A DNA stretch of 64,000 bases. It comes from Solirubrobacterales bacterium (GTDB lineage: Bacteria; Actinomycetota; Thermoleophilia; Solirubrobacterales; Solirubrobacteraceae). The translations under genes were made by a program, and so were the position numbers. The notes beneath the pieces are model-generated. The model worked only from the letters and a program-made list of their open reading frames with translations, searched no databases and was not told the DNA's origin. Position 1 is the first letter of the stretch, and each line of letters starts with the position of its first letter. Location: assembly GCA_003132505.1 (NCBI GenBank), contig PKXY01000033.1, positions 47,988 through 111,987 of the forward strand. The letters run 5' to 3'. Of the stretch, positions 25,359-33,541 are shown in pieces.

Positions 25359-25887
25359 TCAGGCATCGATTCGCCGTGTCGCTGCGGCTCGTTCCTCGTC
25401 GGTGAACAGATCCATCCAGCGTTGCTGTGTGATCTCCCGCTCCGTCGTGAGCTCCGGCCGCCCGTGCTCAACCAGCCACGGTGTGACCGGGAGGGATGTT
25501 CCCCGTGGAAAGGAGGTGTCGAGCTGCTTCGACTGCTCCCATCTGGTTGATCAGGCCGATCCAGCCGCCCGGGGTGAACCCTGCCGTGATCGTGTCTTTC
25601 ACAAGCTCGCGACAGCGGAACTGGAACTGGCCCGCAAGGCTCGACGGATCATCCGGGTCCACAACCTGCAGCTCGCCGCGCATTCGAAGCCGCCGAACGG
25701 GCATCGCCGGAGCAGCAGCGAGTGTCCATCCACACGATCCGCAGTAGGTGACCGACACAGGAGCCGGAAGACCCTGCGCCGCGTCGACACCTTCGATCTC
25801 CTCACTGCGAAGAGTCTCCCTCAGCGGCAGCGTGCAGTGCGGGCAAGTCGGCCCATCGACAGCGCCGACACCAACGTCGCTCGACAC
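25359..25887 (-). pseudogene. Frameshifted zinc-ribbon conserved hypothetical protein
   Basis: The upper frame (GTG about 25887 to 25468) encodes CPHC and CGSC zinc-ribbon pairs and the conserved stretch GWIGLINQMGAVEAARHLLS, then stops. The continuation is in another frame (PWLVEHGRPELTTEREITQQ, then MDLFTDEERAAATRRID), ending at 25359. The break lies near 25492-25505 and needs one base removed, next to CCC and GG runs. The intact family has the LINxxGAVEAA block followed by a short helical tail as here. Either a pseudogene or a sequencing indel. Confidence 0.65.
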
Positions 25888-26070
25888 GCCGCCAGTGTCG
25901 CAGACCAGCGCCACTCGACACACCCCGCCGGTGACCGCTTCCACCCAATGCGGTCGCGCCGAACGGGCAAGGAGACACGCCTGCTGCGCGCGAACAGCGA
26001 GCGAGCGCGCGCCGCGGGTTGATCGGCGACGAAGTCGTATCGTGCAGCCGGTCAACCCGGCGCGCGCTGT

Positions 26071-26562
26071 CTATTGCAGGGACAAGGCAATCTGTTCGAG
26101 AAGGTCGAGTGACTCGTTTGTGCCGGCTTCCATCCCGGAGTTGAGGTGAGCGTCGCGGTTCTCCTGGCTGCTGTGCCGCACCAGGATCGCGAGCGTCGTG
26201 TGCCCGCCCGCCTCGCTGAACGTGGTGGTTGCGAGTCCCGGTGCGTCAGGCGCTCCTTCGTAGACCTGGGTTGAGACGATCCGCTCGTTCGGCAGGATCT
26301 CGCGGTACTCGCCATGGAAGGCGACCTCGAACTGACCGTGGGCGAGCATCACGTAGCGCCACCGGCCGCCGACGCGCAGATCGATCTCGCACTCAGTGAC
26401 CACGCCGCGCTGTCCGGCAAACCACCGCTTGACCAAATCAGGTGTCGTGTAGGCCGTGTAGACCAAATGCTTGGGCGCGTCGAACTCACGCTCGATCAAG
26501 ATCTCCTCATCGCTCGGGAGCGTTACCTTCACCGCCGCCTTACTCGTTGCCGCTTCCATCAC
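26071..26562 (-). CDS. SRPBCC/AHSA1-family protein
   Basis: The 163-residue START-like protein carries DEEILIEREFDAPKHLVYTA, PDLVKRWFAG, VGGRWRYVMLAHGQFEVAFH and a GTNESLDLLEQIALSL end, the standard AHSA1 pattern. It overlaps the ArsR regulator by 4 bp (ATGA), a very common ArsR-SRPBCC pair. Ligand unknown; such pairs often respond to small hydrophobic molecules. Confidence 0.9.
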   Translation of the reverse strand: MMEAATSKAAVKVTLPSDEEILIEREFDAPKHLVYTAYTTPDLVKRWFAGQRGVVTECEIDLRVGGRWRYVMLAHGQFEVAFHGEYREILPNERIVSTQVYEGAPDAPGLATTTFSEAGGHTTLAILVRHSSQENRDAHLNSGMEAGTNESLDLLEQIALSLQ

Positions 26563-26897
26563 GTTTCCTCCTTCTGTTTGAGGTCTTCCAACACGACATC
26601 CAACGCCTCGAACCGATCGGTCCAGGCGCGCTCGTAGCGCATGACCCAGTCATGGATCGGCTTCAGCGCCGGCCCGTTCAGTCGATAGAACCGCTCTCGC
26701 CCCTCGGGACGGACATCAACCACACCGACCTCTCGAAGCACCCGCAGGTGCTTGGAGACCTGCGGCTGACCGAGCCCGAGCAGCTCAACGAGCACGCCGA
26801 CCGACCGTTCACCGTCTACGAGGAGATCAAGAATCTCACGTCGTCGCGGTTCGGCGACCGCGTTGAACGCGTCGGCGGTAGTCGCTGCTCGTGCCAT
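26559..26897 (-). CDS. ArsR-family repressor
   Basis: The 112-residue winged helix shows FNAVAEPRRREILDLLVDGE, GLGQPQVSKHLRVLREVGVV and GRERFYRLNG. No Cys-rich metal site is present, so it is probably a non-metal ArsR of the type paired with SRPBCC proteins. ATG 26897 lies about 7 bases behind the -10 box, indicating a leaderless message, and a 22-bp palindrome sits in the promoter spacer. Confidence 0.9.
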   Translation of the reverse strand: MARAATTADAFNAVAEPRRREILDLLVDGERSVGVLVELLGLGQPQVSKHLRVLREVGVVDVRPEGRERFYRLNGPALKPIHDWVMRYERAWTDRFEALDVVLEDLKQKEET

Positions 26898-26904
26898 CCC
26901 CAAC

Positions 26905-26932
26905 ACCATATACCGATATCGGTATATGTCAA
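26905..26932 (-). promoter_or_regulatory. ArsR promoter with embedded 22-bp palindromic operator
   Basis: On the minus strand, TTGACA (26932-26927) and TATGGT (26910-26905) are 16 bases apart. Between and partly over them lies a perfect 22-bp palindrome at 26907-26928 (half CATATACCGAT). Repressor binding would cover the whole promoter. Transcription would start at or next to the ATG. Confidence 0.75.
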
Positions 26933-27013
26933 GGGCGGCAACGCTACTGGATCGCCCGCGGCTCGCCTCCGCCACAGCCCGCTGTCGCGCTTATTTCCAG
27001 GCTTTTTCGCCGA

Positions 27014-27087
27014 TGGGCGGTGCTGGGCTCGAACCAGCGACCTCCTGCTTGTAAGGCAGGCGCTCTGACCAGCTGAGCTAACCGCCC
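27014..27087 (-). tRNA. tRNA-Val (TAC)
   Basis: A 74-base cloverleaf: acceptor GGGCGGT with ACCGCCC and discriminator A, D-arm GCTCAGCTGGTCAGAGC, anticodon arm CCTGC-CTTACAA-GCAGG, T-arm GCTGG-TTCGAGC-CCAGC. CCA is not encoded. Its 3' half is duplicated at 16262-16296. Confidence 0.95.
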
Positions 27088-27145
27088 AGTGCCGCGCGGG
27101 TGCGCAGGCCCAGGGTAGCGGTCGTTGGGGCGGGTTTCCGTTTGG

Positions 27146-27619
27146 TCAGGCTGGGGTCATGTCGTAGGTGACGGTGACGTCGGCTTCGACCGAGCACTGG
27201 GAAATCGGGCTGATGGGCGCGATGCGAATCACCGTGGCCTTGTGCTTGGCAGGACCGGTGGTCGGCCTGCCCGGCTTCGCGGTACCCGCGGCGTAGAGGA
27301 TCGGCCCTTGGCACAGGTCGCTCGAGTCGGACGTCTCGGTGACGTTGGTGACGGTGCCGAGGGTCGCGCCGATCTGACTCGCAATGAAGGAGGCCTTCTG
27401 GCTGGCGTTGGTGAGCGCGTCGCCGAGCGCGGTCTGGTAGCTCGCCTGCTGCGTGGCATCGCTGACGCTGGGGTCCAGCGTGATCGTGTCGGTGCCGTTG
27501 ACGACGATCGTCGACGGGCTCGTGGTCGAGTCGTCAGCCTGGGCAATGCCGAGTCCGCTGAGGGCGGCGCCGGCGAGCACTGCGGTGAGCGCGATGAGGA
27601 TGGTTCGCGGCCGGTTCAT
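27146..27619 (-). CDS. Secreted SIMPL (DUF541)-domain protein
   Basis: The 157-residue protein has a Sec signal peptide (ILIALTAVLAGAALSGLGIAQA). The mature part begins TIVVNGTDTITLDPSVSD and continues YQTALGDALTNASQKASFIA, TLGTVTNVTE and SVEADVTVTYDM, matching the SIMPL fold but shorter than usual, as often in actinobacteria. It is divergent from the membrane protein at 27709. Function unknown; envelope location is likely. Confidence 0.78.
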   Translation of the reverse strand: MNRPRTILIALTAVLAGAALSGLGIAQADDSTTSPSTIVVNGTDTITLDPSVSDATQQASYQTALGDALTNASQKASFIASQIGATLGTVTNVTETSDSSDLCQGPILYAAGTAKPGRPTTGPAKHKATVIRIAPISPISQCSVEADVTVTYDMTPA

Positions 27620-27708
27620 GGATGTCTCCTTTGTCTGGATCTAATTGGGCTACGCTCGAGGCGCGGTTCCGTCACGCGCCGCCCGGACAAAGCCGCGACA
27701 ATGAGCCT

Positions 27709-28044
27709 GTGAGCCGCAGGACATTGATCTGCGCTGCCGCCGCTCAGGCCGTGCTGGTCGGGACGCTTTCGGTTGCGCTCGTGATCCCGCTGGGCTCGGG
27801 ATTCTTCAAGCATTGGGGCTGGATCATCGGACCGATCGCCTGGCTGGTCTGCGCGCTCGGTACGGCGCTGATCGTCCGCCTCCCGTACAGGCGCACGTTC
27901 GTTGGCGCGCTGCTGGCGGGCATACCGAGCGGGATCGCCGTTCTCGCCGGCGAGCACACGCTCGGCGAGGTCGTCGCGATCGGCCTGTTCGCGGTCTGGT
28001 GCGCGTGGCGGGCGCCGCTGCCGATGGCTGCGCTGGACGCCTGA
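27709..28044 (+). CDS. Small four-helix membrane protein
   Basis: The 111-residue protein has about four hydrophobic segments (AQAVLVGTLSVALVIPLG, HWGWIIGPIAWLVCALGTAL, FVGALLAGIPSGIAVLAGE, VVAIGLFAVWCAW). GTG 27709 is chosen because the upstream extension is not membrane-like. Its stop overlaps the ATG of the SDR gene (TGATG), so they are cotranslated. Role unknown. Confidence 0.7.
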   Translation: MSRRTLICAAAAQAVLVGTLSVALVIPLGSGFFKHWGWIIGPIAWLVCALGTALIVRLPYRRTFVGALLAGIPSGIAVLAGEHTLGEVVAIGLFAVWCAWRAPLPMAALDA

Positions 28045-28793
28045 TGGATCTCGGAATCGAGGGCCGCGTGGCGCTCGTGATGGGCGCGTCCAAAGGGATC
28101 GGCCGAGCCGTCGCGACGGAGCTCGCGAATGAGGGTGCACGAGTCGCGATCGCCGCACGGTCGCTCGAGCGCCTTGCGCCGGTCGCGGACGAGATCGGAG
28201 CTATGGCGTTTAGGCACGACACTGCCGACCTCGACCGATCAACGGCGCTGGTCGAATCGGTCACCGCGGCGCTCGGCCCCGTAGAGATCCTCGTTACCAA
28301 CACCGGCGGCCCGCCGCCCAACGCGGACCCGCTCGGAAACACACGGGAGGAGTGGGAGGAGGCCTACCGGACGCTCGTGCTCGGTCCACTCGAGCTGATC
28401 CGCGCGGCGCTGCCGGGTATGCGTGCGAGGAACTTTGGCCGGATCGTCAACGTCGGTTCGTGGTCGGTGCGCGAGCCGATCCAGGCGCTGATGCTCTCCA
28501 ATAGCCATCGGGCCGCGACGCTTGCCGCGTTCAAGACGCTCGCGCGAGATCTCGCCGGCGACGGCATTACGCTGAACACGGTGCTGCCGGGACGGATCGC
28601 GACCGACCGGATCTATGCCCTCGGCGGCGGACGGGAGCGGGCTGAGGCCGGCGCCGTCACGGAGATCCCGGCTAGGCGACTCGGCCAGCCGGGGGAGCTT
28701 GCCGCCGCCGTAGCCTTCCTGTGCTCGACGCGGGCGAGCTACATCACTGGCGTGGCGCTCCTCGTCGACGGCGGCCTGACCCATCTCGTCTGA
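28044..28793 (+). CDS. SDR-family oxidoreductase lacking the catalytic Tyr
   Basis: The 249-residue Rossmann protein has the SDR cofactor motif (LVMGASKGIGRAVA) and the NAG-like NTGGPPP and NVGSWSV regions. In the active-site helix the usual YxxxK is SHRAATLAAFK, so Tyr is replaced by His. A subfamily annotated as 3-oxoacyl-ACP reductase-like SDRs with this LSNSxRA pattern is known, so the change is not random decay. The C-terminal ITGVALLVDGGLT is standard. Confidence 0.82.
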   Translation: MDLGIEGRVALVMGASKGIGRAVATELANEGARVAIAARSLERLAPVADEIGAMAFRHDTADLDRSTALVESVTAALGPVEILVTNTGGPPPNADPLGNTREEWEEAYRTLVLGPLELIRAALPGMRARNFGRIVNVGSWSVREPIQALMLSNSHRAATLAAFKTLARDLAGDGITLNTVLPGRIATDRIYALGGGRERAEAGAVTEIPARRLGQPGELAAAVAFLCSTRASYITGVALLVDGGLTHLV

Positions 28794-28808
28794 GCCGGTG
28801 GAGCGGAG

Positions 28809-28880
28809 TACCCCCAGGGGGAATCGAACCCCCGCTACGGCCGTGAAAGGGCCGCGTGCTGACCGCTACACCATGGGGGC
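28809..28880 (-). tRNA. tRNA-Glu (TTC)
   Basis: Anticodon arm CGGCC-CTTTCAC-GGCCG, T-arm GGGGG-TTCGATT-CCCCC, and acceptor GCCCCCA paired with TGGGGGT. The first acceptor pair is G-U rather than G-C. CCA is not encoded. Confidence 0.93.
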
Positions 28881-29442
28881 GGGTCCGAGGGAGTCTACGC
28901 AAGGGCTGGCCACCCTCTTCACCGGCATCTTCCTCGCTCGGCACGGCCAGACCGCCTACAACGTTGGGCGCCGCTTCCAGGGGCTCCTGCCGGTGCCGCT
29001 GAACGAGACCGGATGCCGCCAGGCCGCGGAGCTCGCCGAGCTCGCCGCGGCGCACGGCTTCCGCGCGCTGTGGTGCAGCCCGCTGGTCCGGGCGCGCACG
29101 ACCGCGGACATCGTCGGCGCGCGGATCGGACTCGAGCCGACGGAGGACTCACGGCTAGTCGAGACTGACGCCGGCGATTGGACGGACCGCTGGTGGAGCG
29201 ACGTCGAAAAGGAGGACCCGGAAGGCCTCGCGGCGTTCCTCAGCTCCGATCCCGACTTTGCGTTTCCGGGCGGCGAGTCCTACCGCCATCAGACCGAGCG
29301 GTCCGTCGCCGCGCTCCGCGACATCGCGCAAGGCCCGAAGCCGGCGCTCGTGGTGTGTCACGCGATGGTGATCCGTCTCGTCTTGATGCACCTCGGACGG
29401 GGCAACTACCCTGTGCAAAACGGTGCGCTCATCGAGCTGTGA
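28873..29442 (+). CDS. Histidine phosphatase (phosphoglycerate mutase-like) family protein
   Basis: The RHG motif is at IFLARHGQTAYN, with the partner sites CSPLVRARTTADI, LVETDAGDW and ALVVCHAMVIRL (second His). The protein is about 179-189 residues. The start is uncertain: the only in-frame ATG, 28873, lies inside the complement of tRNA-Glu, and the stretch after it has no ATG, GTG or TTG before the catalytic motif. A CTG at 28906 would give a family-like N-terminus. Substrate unknown. Confidence 0.8.
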   Translation: MGAGPRESTQGLATLFTGIFLARHGQTAYNVGRRFQGLLPVPLNETGCRQAAELAELAAAHGFRALWCSPLVRARTTADIVGARIGLEPTEDSRLVETDAGDWTDRWWSDVEKEDPEGLAAFLSSDPDFAFPGGESYRHQTERSVAALRDIAQGPKPALVVCHAMVIRLVLMHLGRGNYPVQNGALIEL

Positions 29443-29461
29443 TAGCTGGAAGACTGATCCG

Positions 29462-29533
29462 GCGCGGCTAGCTCATCGGGTAGAGCACCGGACTTTTAAT
29501 CCGGCGGGCGGGGTTCGAGTCCCCGGCCGCGCA
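29462..29533 (+). tRNA. tRNA-Lys (TTT)
   Basis: A 72-base cloverleaf: acceptor GCGCGGC with GCCGCGC and discriminator A, anticodon arm CCGGA-CTTTTAA-TCCGG, T-arm GGGG-TTCGAGT-CCCC. CCA is not encoded. Confidence 0.95.
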
Positions 29534-29674
29534 CTCCCCAGAAAGCCCTGCAAAGCGGGCACATCTCCACTCTCGTGGGCGCGGCAGATTGCGGGCGTCT
29601 CCCGAATATCTACCGCCCGGCTCTCACTGGGCAGCAGGGCGATCAAGCCGAACCGTCGGCGCTCCCGCGTGGCG

Positions 29675-29851
29675 CTAGGCGTCGGCGGGCAGCAGCCGGA
29701 ACGCGTCGCCGGCGGCCAGGGGCCGCACGACGCGGAGGTGTCGCTCGTCGAGGGTCGCGATCTCGATCGTGGCGACGCGTTCGGCAAATGAAACCAGCGA
29801 TGCGCCAGCGAGTCCGAGGCCGGTATCGGCGTAGCGCTCGGCGACGTTCAC
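29675..29851 (-). pseudogene. C-terminal remnant of a PIN-domain (VapC-like) toxin
   Basis: The frame reads ERYADTGLGLAGASLVSFAE, then IATLDERHLRVVRP and DAFRLLP, the last third of a VapC-type PIN domain. The conserved Asp normally found in the LGLxDAS motif is Gly here, and an in-frame stop precedes it, so the N-terminal catalytic Asp is missing. Lying 140 bp after tRNA-Lys, it looks like debris of a toxin-antitoxin module. Confidence 0.6.
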
Positions 29852-30191
29852 CGACGAGGCGAATCAGCCCGGAGTGCTCTGAGCGCCGTCCCGGCCCGCT
29901 TTGCCTGGGCGATTGCACTAGCGAAGGGCGGCGGACTGTCCTTTGGCAGGTGGCGCAAAAAAGACGACGTACGCGTGGCGTGCGTGGCGCCGGCCGGTAC
30001 ATGCCGCGGCGAGGCGGCCCATGAACATCCTCCTGGGCCGCCTCCTCCGCCGGCAGCCGCATGACAGTCGCATTCCAGTTACGGGTTAGTCCGCCTGCGA
30101 CGACCGGCCCGGCACCGCTCCCCAGATCTGCTGGGGAAAGCCGCGGTACCGGGCCCGTTGCGTCGTGATGCTATCTACTGCGCCGTACTGA
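29852..30191. other. Intergenic stretch with two strong hairpins
   Basis: No supported gene. An 11-bp perfect stem (GAGGCGGCCCA at 30011-30021 with TGGGCCGCCTC at 30034-30044) and the larger hairpin at 30106-30155 are the only visible structures. Confidence 0.6.
30106..30155 (-). terminator. Terminator-like hairpin after the GH127/GH31 operon
   Basis: GGCCCGG pairs with CCGGGCC at the base and CCCCAG with CTGGGG at the tip around loop ATCTG. It lies 36 bp beyond the stop of the binding-protein gene on the minus strand. No U-run follows, so efficiency is uncertain; this is usual in high-GC genomes. Confidence 0.5.
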
Positions 30192-31508
30192 TTACTTGCC
30201 TAGAGCAGCGGTGATCGCCGACTGGGCGGTGGACAACGCACTCGTCACTTCACTACTGGTCGGATTCGCCGAAACAGCCGAGATCGCGTCCCACACTGCC
30301 GTGGAGATCGTGTTGTACTTCGTGCCGAGACCGTACGTACGCGGATGCGCGTACAGGGTCTGCGTCGCGAGCACGCTCCACTCGGGGCCCGCGGCCTTCA
30401 CGAACTCCTTGGCGACGGAGATCCGCGCCGGAAGGTAGCCGAACTGGTTGGCGAGGTTCAACTCCTCCGAAGGCGTCTGTGTGCCCTCGACGTACTCCCA
30501 CGCCAGCTTCTCCGCAGCCGTGCCACCACTCTTGCTGATCTGCCAGTCCTCGCCGCCGAGCGGCACAACAGCCTTCTGGCTTGCCGACTCGGTCGGGATC
30601 GGTGCGACCCCGAAGTACTGGCCGTAGTTCTCCGCCGGGGTGTTTCCGTTGAACAGCGGGAAGTTCCACGGACCGTTCAGCATCATCGCGAGCTTACCGG
30701 CGATGAAATCGTCGGTCTCGCCCGGAGTCTGCGCGTACGTGCTGCAACCCTCGTCATATCCTCCGCCGCCCGGCGCGAGCAGCGTCTGGTACAGCGTCAA
30801 TGCTTGCTGTCCCGGGGTACCACCGATGTTCGAGAAGGTGAACTTGCCACCGTCGCCCCAGAAGAAGGGCTCCCACTGCCAAGTTGCGTCCTCGCCGTTG
30901 TCGCAGGTGATGCCGAATCCGGAAACGCCCCCGTTACCTGCTCCACCCTTGGTCGTGAGTGCCTTCGCGTCAGCTTCCAGCTGCGCCCACGTCTTCGGCG
31001 GGCTGGTAATACCGGCCGCCTTGAAGTCGGCGATGTTGTAGATCAACGCAATCGAGTTCTCGCCCGCGACCGGAAGACTGTAGTAGCTCTTCCCGATCTT
31101 GCCTTCGTCGACCACTGCCGGGTAGTAACCCTTCACGCTAAAGCCCTTGAACTTGCTCAGGGGCACGATCTGCCCTGTTGCCTGCATTGCGGCAACGAAC
31201 GGGTTATCGGTTGCAATGATGTTCGGCAAGTCGTGCGCCCCGGCTTGCGTCAGCAGCGTCGAGTCCAGATCGACAAACGGCACTGCCTCACGCTTGATGG
31301 TGACCCCGGGATGCGCATGCTCAAACTGAGCGTTGTACGCGGTCAGGGCCCCCACCTGGCCCGCTCCGGTGAAGTAGTCCTCCTCCGTAAGCGTGATGTG
31401 AGTGGCAGCGCGGGCGGGCGCGCCGGTCAACCCCATCACGGCACACAACGCCGCCACGAGGAGAACGACGAGCCCAGCTCGACGTCGCCTTTCGATTAGT
31501 ACAGTCAC
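30192..31508 (-). CDS. Sugar ABC transporter extracellular binding protein (family 1)
   Basis: The 438-residue protein has a Sec signal (LVVLLVAALCAVMGLTGAPA) without a lipobox Cys. The family-1 solute-binding fold is evident: ITLTEEDYFTGAG, LPNIIATDNPF, WAQLEADAKALT and MMLNGPWNFPLF. GTG 31508 follows an AAGGGAG ribosome site. It is the last gene of the minus-strand operon with GH127 and GH31 enzymes, so it likely binds arabinose- or xylose-containing oligosaccharides. Confidence 0.9.
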   Translation of the reverse strand: MTVLIERRRRAGLVVLLVAALCAVMGLTGAPARAATHITLTEEDYFTGAGQVGALTAYNAQFEHAHPGVTIKREAVPFVDLDSTLLTQAGAHDLPNIIATDNPFVAAMQATGQIVPLSKFKGFSVKGYYPAVVDEGKIGKSYYSLPVAGENSIALIYNIADFKAAGITSPPKTWAQLEADAKALTTKGGAGNGGVSGFGITCDNGEDATWQWEPFFWGDGGKFTFSNIGGTPGQQALTLYQTLLAPGGGGYDEGCSTYAQTPGETDDFIAGKLAMMLNGPWNFPLFNGNTPAENYGQYFGVAPIPTESASQKAVVPLGGEDWQISKSGGTAAEKLAWEYVEGTQTPSEELNLANQFGYLPARISVAKEFVKAAGPEWSVLATQTLYAHPRTYGLGTKYNTISTAVWDAISAVSANPTSSEVTSALSTAQSAITAALGK

Positions 31509-31638
31509 TTGTTCTCTCCCTTTCTCGTTATATCGCTACCTTGCACGACACTTTTCGGCAAGTTCGGTGGTGCCGTCGGCATTCGCACGGCGCTGTCCCT
31601 GGTGCAGCCGCTCGAGGGGCGCAGAATCGCGCGCATCG

Positions 31639-32514
31639 TCAGCCCTTCACCGCGCCGGCGGTGAGTCCGGTCGCTATGTAGCGCTGCGCGATCACCAGCA
31701 ACACTGCGGCCGGCACCAGCGCGACGACGCCCGCGGCCATCACCGCGCCCCAGTTGGCCTGATAGTTGCCCAGGAAGCTGTAAATCCCGAGCGTTATGGG
31801 CTCGAAGCTGGCGCCGTTCAGGGTGGTGAGAGCGAAGATAAAATCGCCCCAGCCGGCCAGGAATGCGAAAACCGCGACGGTGACGATGGCGGACCGAGCG
31901 AGCGGGATCACGATCATGCGGAATGTCTGCCACTCCGAGGCGCCGTCAACCCTCGCAGAGTGCATCAGCTCGTTGGGCAAGCCGAACAAGAACGCCCGCA
32001 AAACGAGGATGCCGAACGGGACGGCGTAAGTGCCGTCGCAGATAATCACTCCTGGCAGTGTGTTCACCAGGTGCGTCTTCAGCAAGATCGCGAACAGAGA
32101 GGTGGCCAAAACGATGGATGGAACGATCTGAGCGAGGAGCAGCGCTCCGACGAACAAGACCGTGACTCGCAGGCGGTACTTCGCGAGCGCATATGCCGCG
32201 GGCACGCTTATCGCCAAAGTCAGGAGCGCCGTCCCGAGGGCGATCTCGAAGCTTGTCAGCACATGCCCAAGCTGGTTCCCCGATATCGTCACTGACGTGG
32301 CGGTGCCGGACTGTGTGCCCAGAAGGACGGTCTGGTAGTTCGCGAGTGTCGGGTGGTATGGGAAGAAATGGAACTTGGTGCTGAACAGGGTGACTGTCGA
32401 TTCGAACGATGCGACGATGATCGAATAAATCGGAAACAGCATGATCGCCACGGCGACGAACGCCACGAGCGTGCTGAGCCACCGCACGGCGGTTTTCTTG
32501 TGGCGCCCGCTCAT
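31639..32514 (-). CDS. Sugar ABC transporter permease, MalG type
   Basis: The 291-residue protein has about six membrane segments, starting with VAFVAVAIMLFPIYSIIVAS. The EAA loop is visible as LMHSARVDGASEWQTFRMIV before PLARSAIVTVAVF. It overlaps the MalF-type gene by 4 bp (ATGA) and serves the same importer. The 130 bases to the binding-protein gene contain no clear promoter. Confidence 0.9.
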   Translation of the reverse strand: MSGRHKKTAVRWLSTLVAFVAVAIMLFPIYSIIVASFESTVTLFSTKFHFFPYHPTLANYQTVLLGTQSGTATSVTISGNQLGHVLTSFEIALGTALLTLAISVPAAYALAKYRLRVTVLFVGALLLAQIVPSIVLATSLFAILLKTHLVNTLPGVIICDGTYAVPFGILVLRAFLFGLPNELMHSARVDGASEWQTFRMIVIPLARSAIVTVAVFAFLAGWGDFIFALTTLNGASFEPITLGIYSFLGNYQANWGAVMAAGVVALVPAAVLLVIAQRYIATGLTAGAVKG

Positions 32515-33512
32515 CTTCCCGCTCCCGAGCTGCGGCGCAGCTGATCTCGACTGAGCAGCAGATAAAGTGGCGCACAGACGAGCGCGGCTACGAGCAACAC
32601 GTTGTTGAGCGCGGCTGCTTCACCGAAGTTGAACTCCTGAAACCCAAGCGTGTAAGACCATGTGGATATCAGCTGTGTGGCGTTGGCCGGACCGCCTCCG
32701 GTCATCCCAATCACCAAGTCGAACACCTTTACGGTGAACACGAACCCGAGGAGGAACGTTATTTCGATAACGGGCAGGATGATCGGGATCGTCACGAGAC
32801 GGAGTCGCTGCCAGGGATTGGCTCCGTCGATCATTGCCGCCTCCTTGACTTCCGCCGGAACCTCTTGGAGCGCGCTGTAGAGCAGGAGCGTGAAGAACGG
32901 CACGCCCAGCCAGATGTTGGCGATCGTGACCGTCAGCAGGGCGTAACTCGTGGTGCCGAGCCAGTCGACCGGATTGTGAATGAGACCGGTGCCCACGAGG
33001 ATCTGGTTGATGGCCCCGCCCTCCTGCTGGAACATAAACCGGAAAATGACGCCCGTCACGATCAGGGGCACCAACCAGGGGACGATTACGAGCGAGCGAG
33101 CGACGGTGCGCCCGGGGAACCGGTTGCTGAACAGCAGGGCGAGGGAAAGGCCGATTATGAATTGCCCAGCGAGGGAGCCGACGGTGAACACCAGCGTGTG
33201 AACGATCGCGCTCTGCGCGATCTGGTCATTGAACATGGCGGTGTAGTTGAAGAATCCGGCCCAAGGAGCATTGATACTCCCGATCGTCGAGAGCGAATCC
33301 CGCTCGAAGCTCAACAGAACGTTGTAGACAATTGGCAGTGCGAACGCGAAGAGCAAGTACGCAATCGCAGGTGTCAGGAAGAGCCAGCCCGCCAGCCGTT
33401 GCTTTGACGCACCAGATAGCTTTAACAGTGAGCCGATGCCCGAGGAGCCGGGAGCGTGCCCTGTGCCGGTATTAGCCGGTGCCGGCGAAGCGCCCCCCGC
33501 CTGACTCTCCAT
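32511..33512 (-). CDS. Sugar ABC transporter permease, MalF type
   Basis: The 333-residue protein has six membrane segments (AGWLFLTPAIAYLLFAFALP first) and the EAA loop VPAEVKEAAMIDGANPWQRL. ATG 33512 has a GGAGGG ribosome site just upstream; ATG 33539, only 2 bp after the GH31 stop, is an alternative. It is partner of the MalG-type gene. Confidence 0.9.
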   Translation of the reverse strand: MESQAGGASPAPANTGTGHAPGSSGIGSLLKLSGASKQRLAGWLFLTPAIAYLLFAFALPIVYNVLLSFERDSLSTIGSINAPWAGFFNYTAMFNDQIAQSAIVHTLVFTVGSLAGQFIIGLSLALLFSNRFPGRTVARSLVIVPWLVPLIVTGVIFRFMFQQEGGAINQILVGTGLIHNPVDWLGTTSYALLTVTIANIWLGVPFFTLLLYSALQEVPAEVKEAAMIDGANPWQRLRLVTIPIILPVIEITFLLGFVFTVKVFDLVIGMTGGGPANATQLISTWSYTLGFQEFNFGEAAALNNVLLVAALVCAPLYLLLSRDQLRRSSGAGR

Positions 33513-33541
33513 GTCCCTCCGAGTCGCTCGCCTAAGCATGG

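Noticed and set aside
29643..30062. A 139-codon minus-strand frame
   Set aside because: Arg-rich, domain-free and out of frame with the PIN-domain remnant it overlaps.
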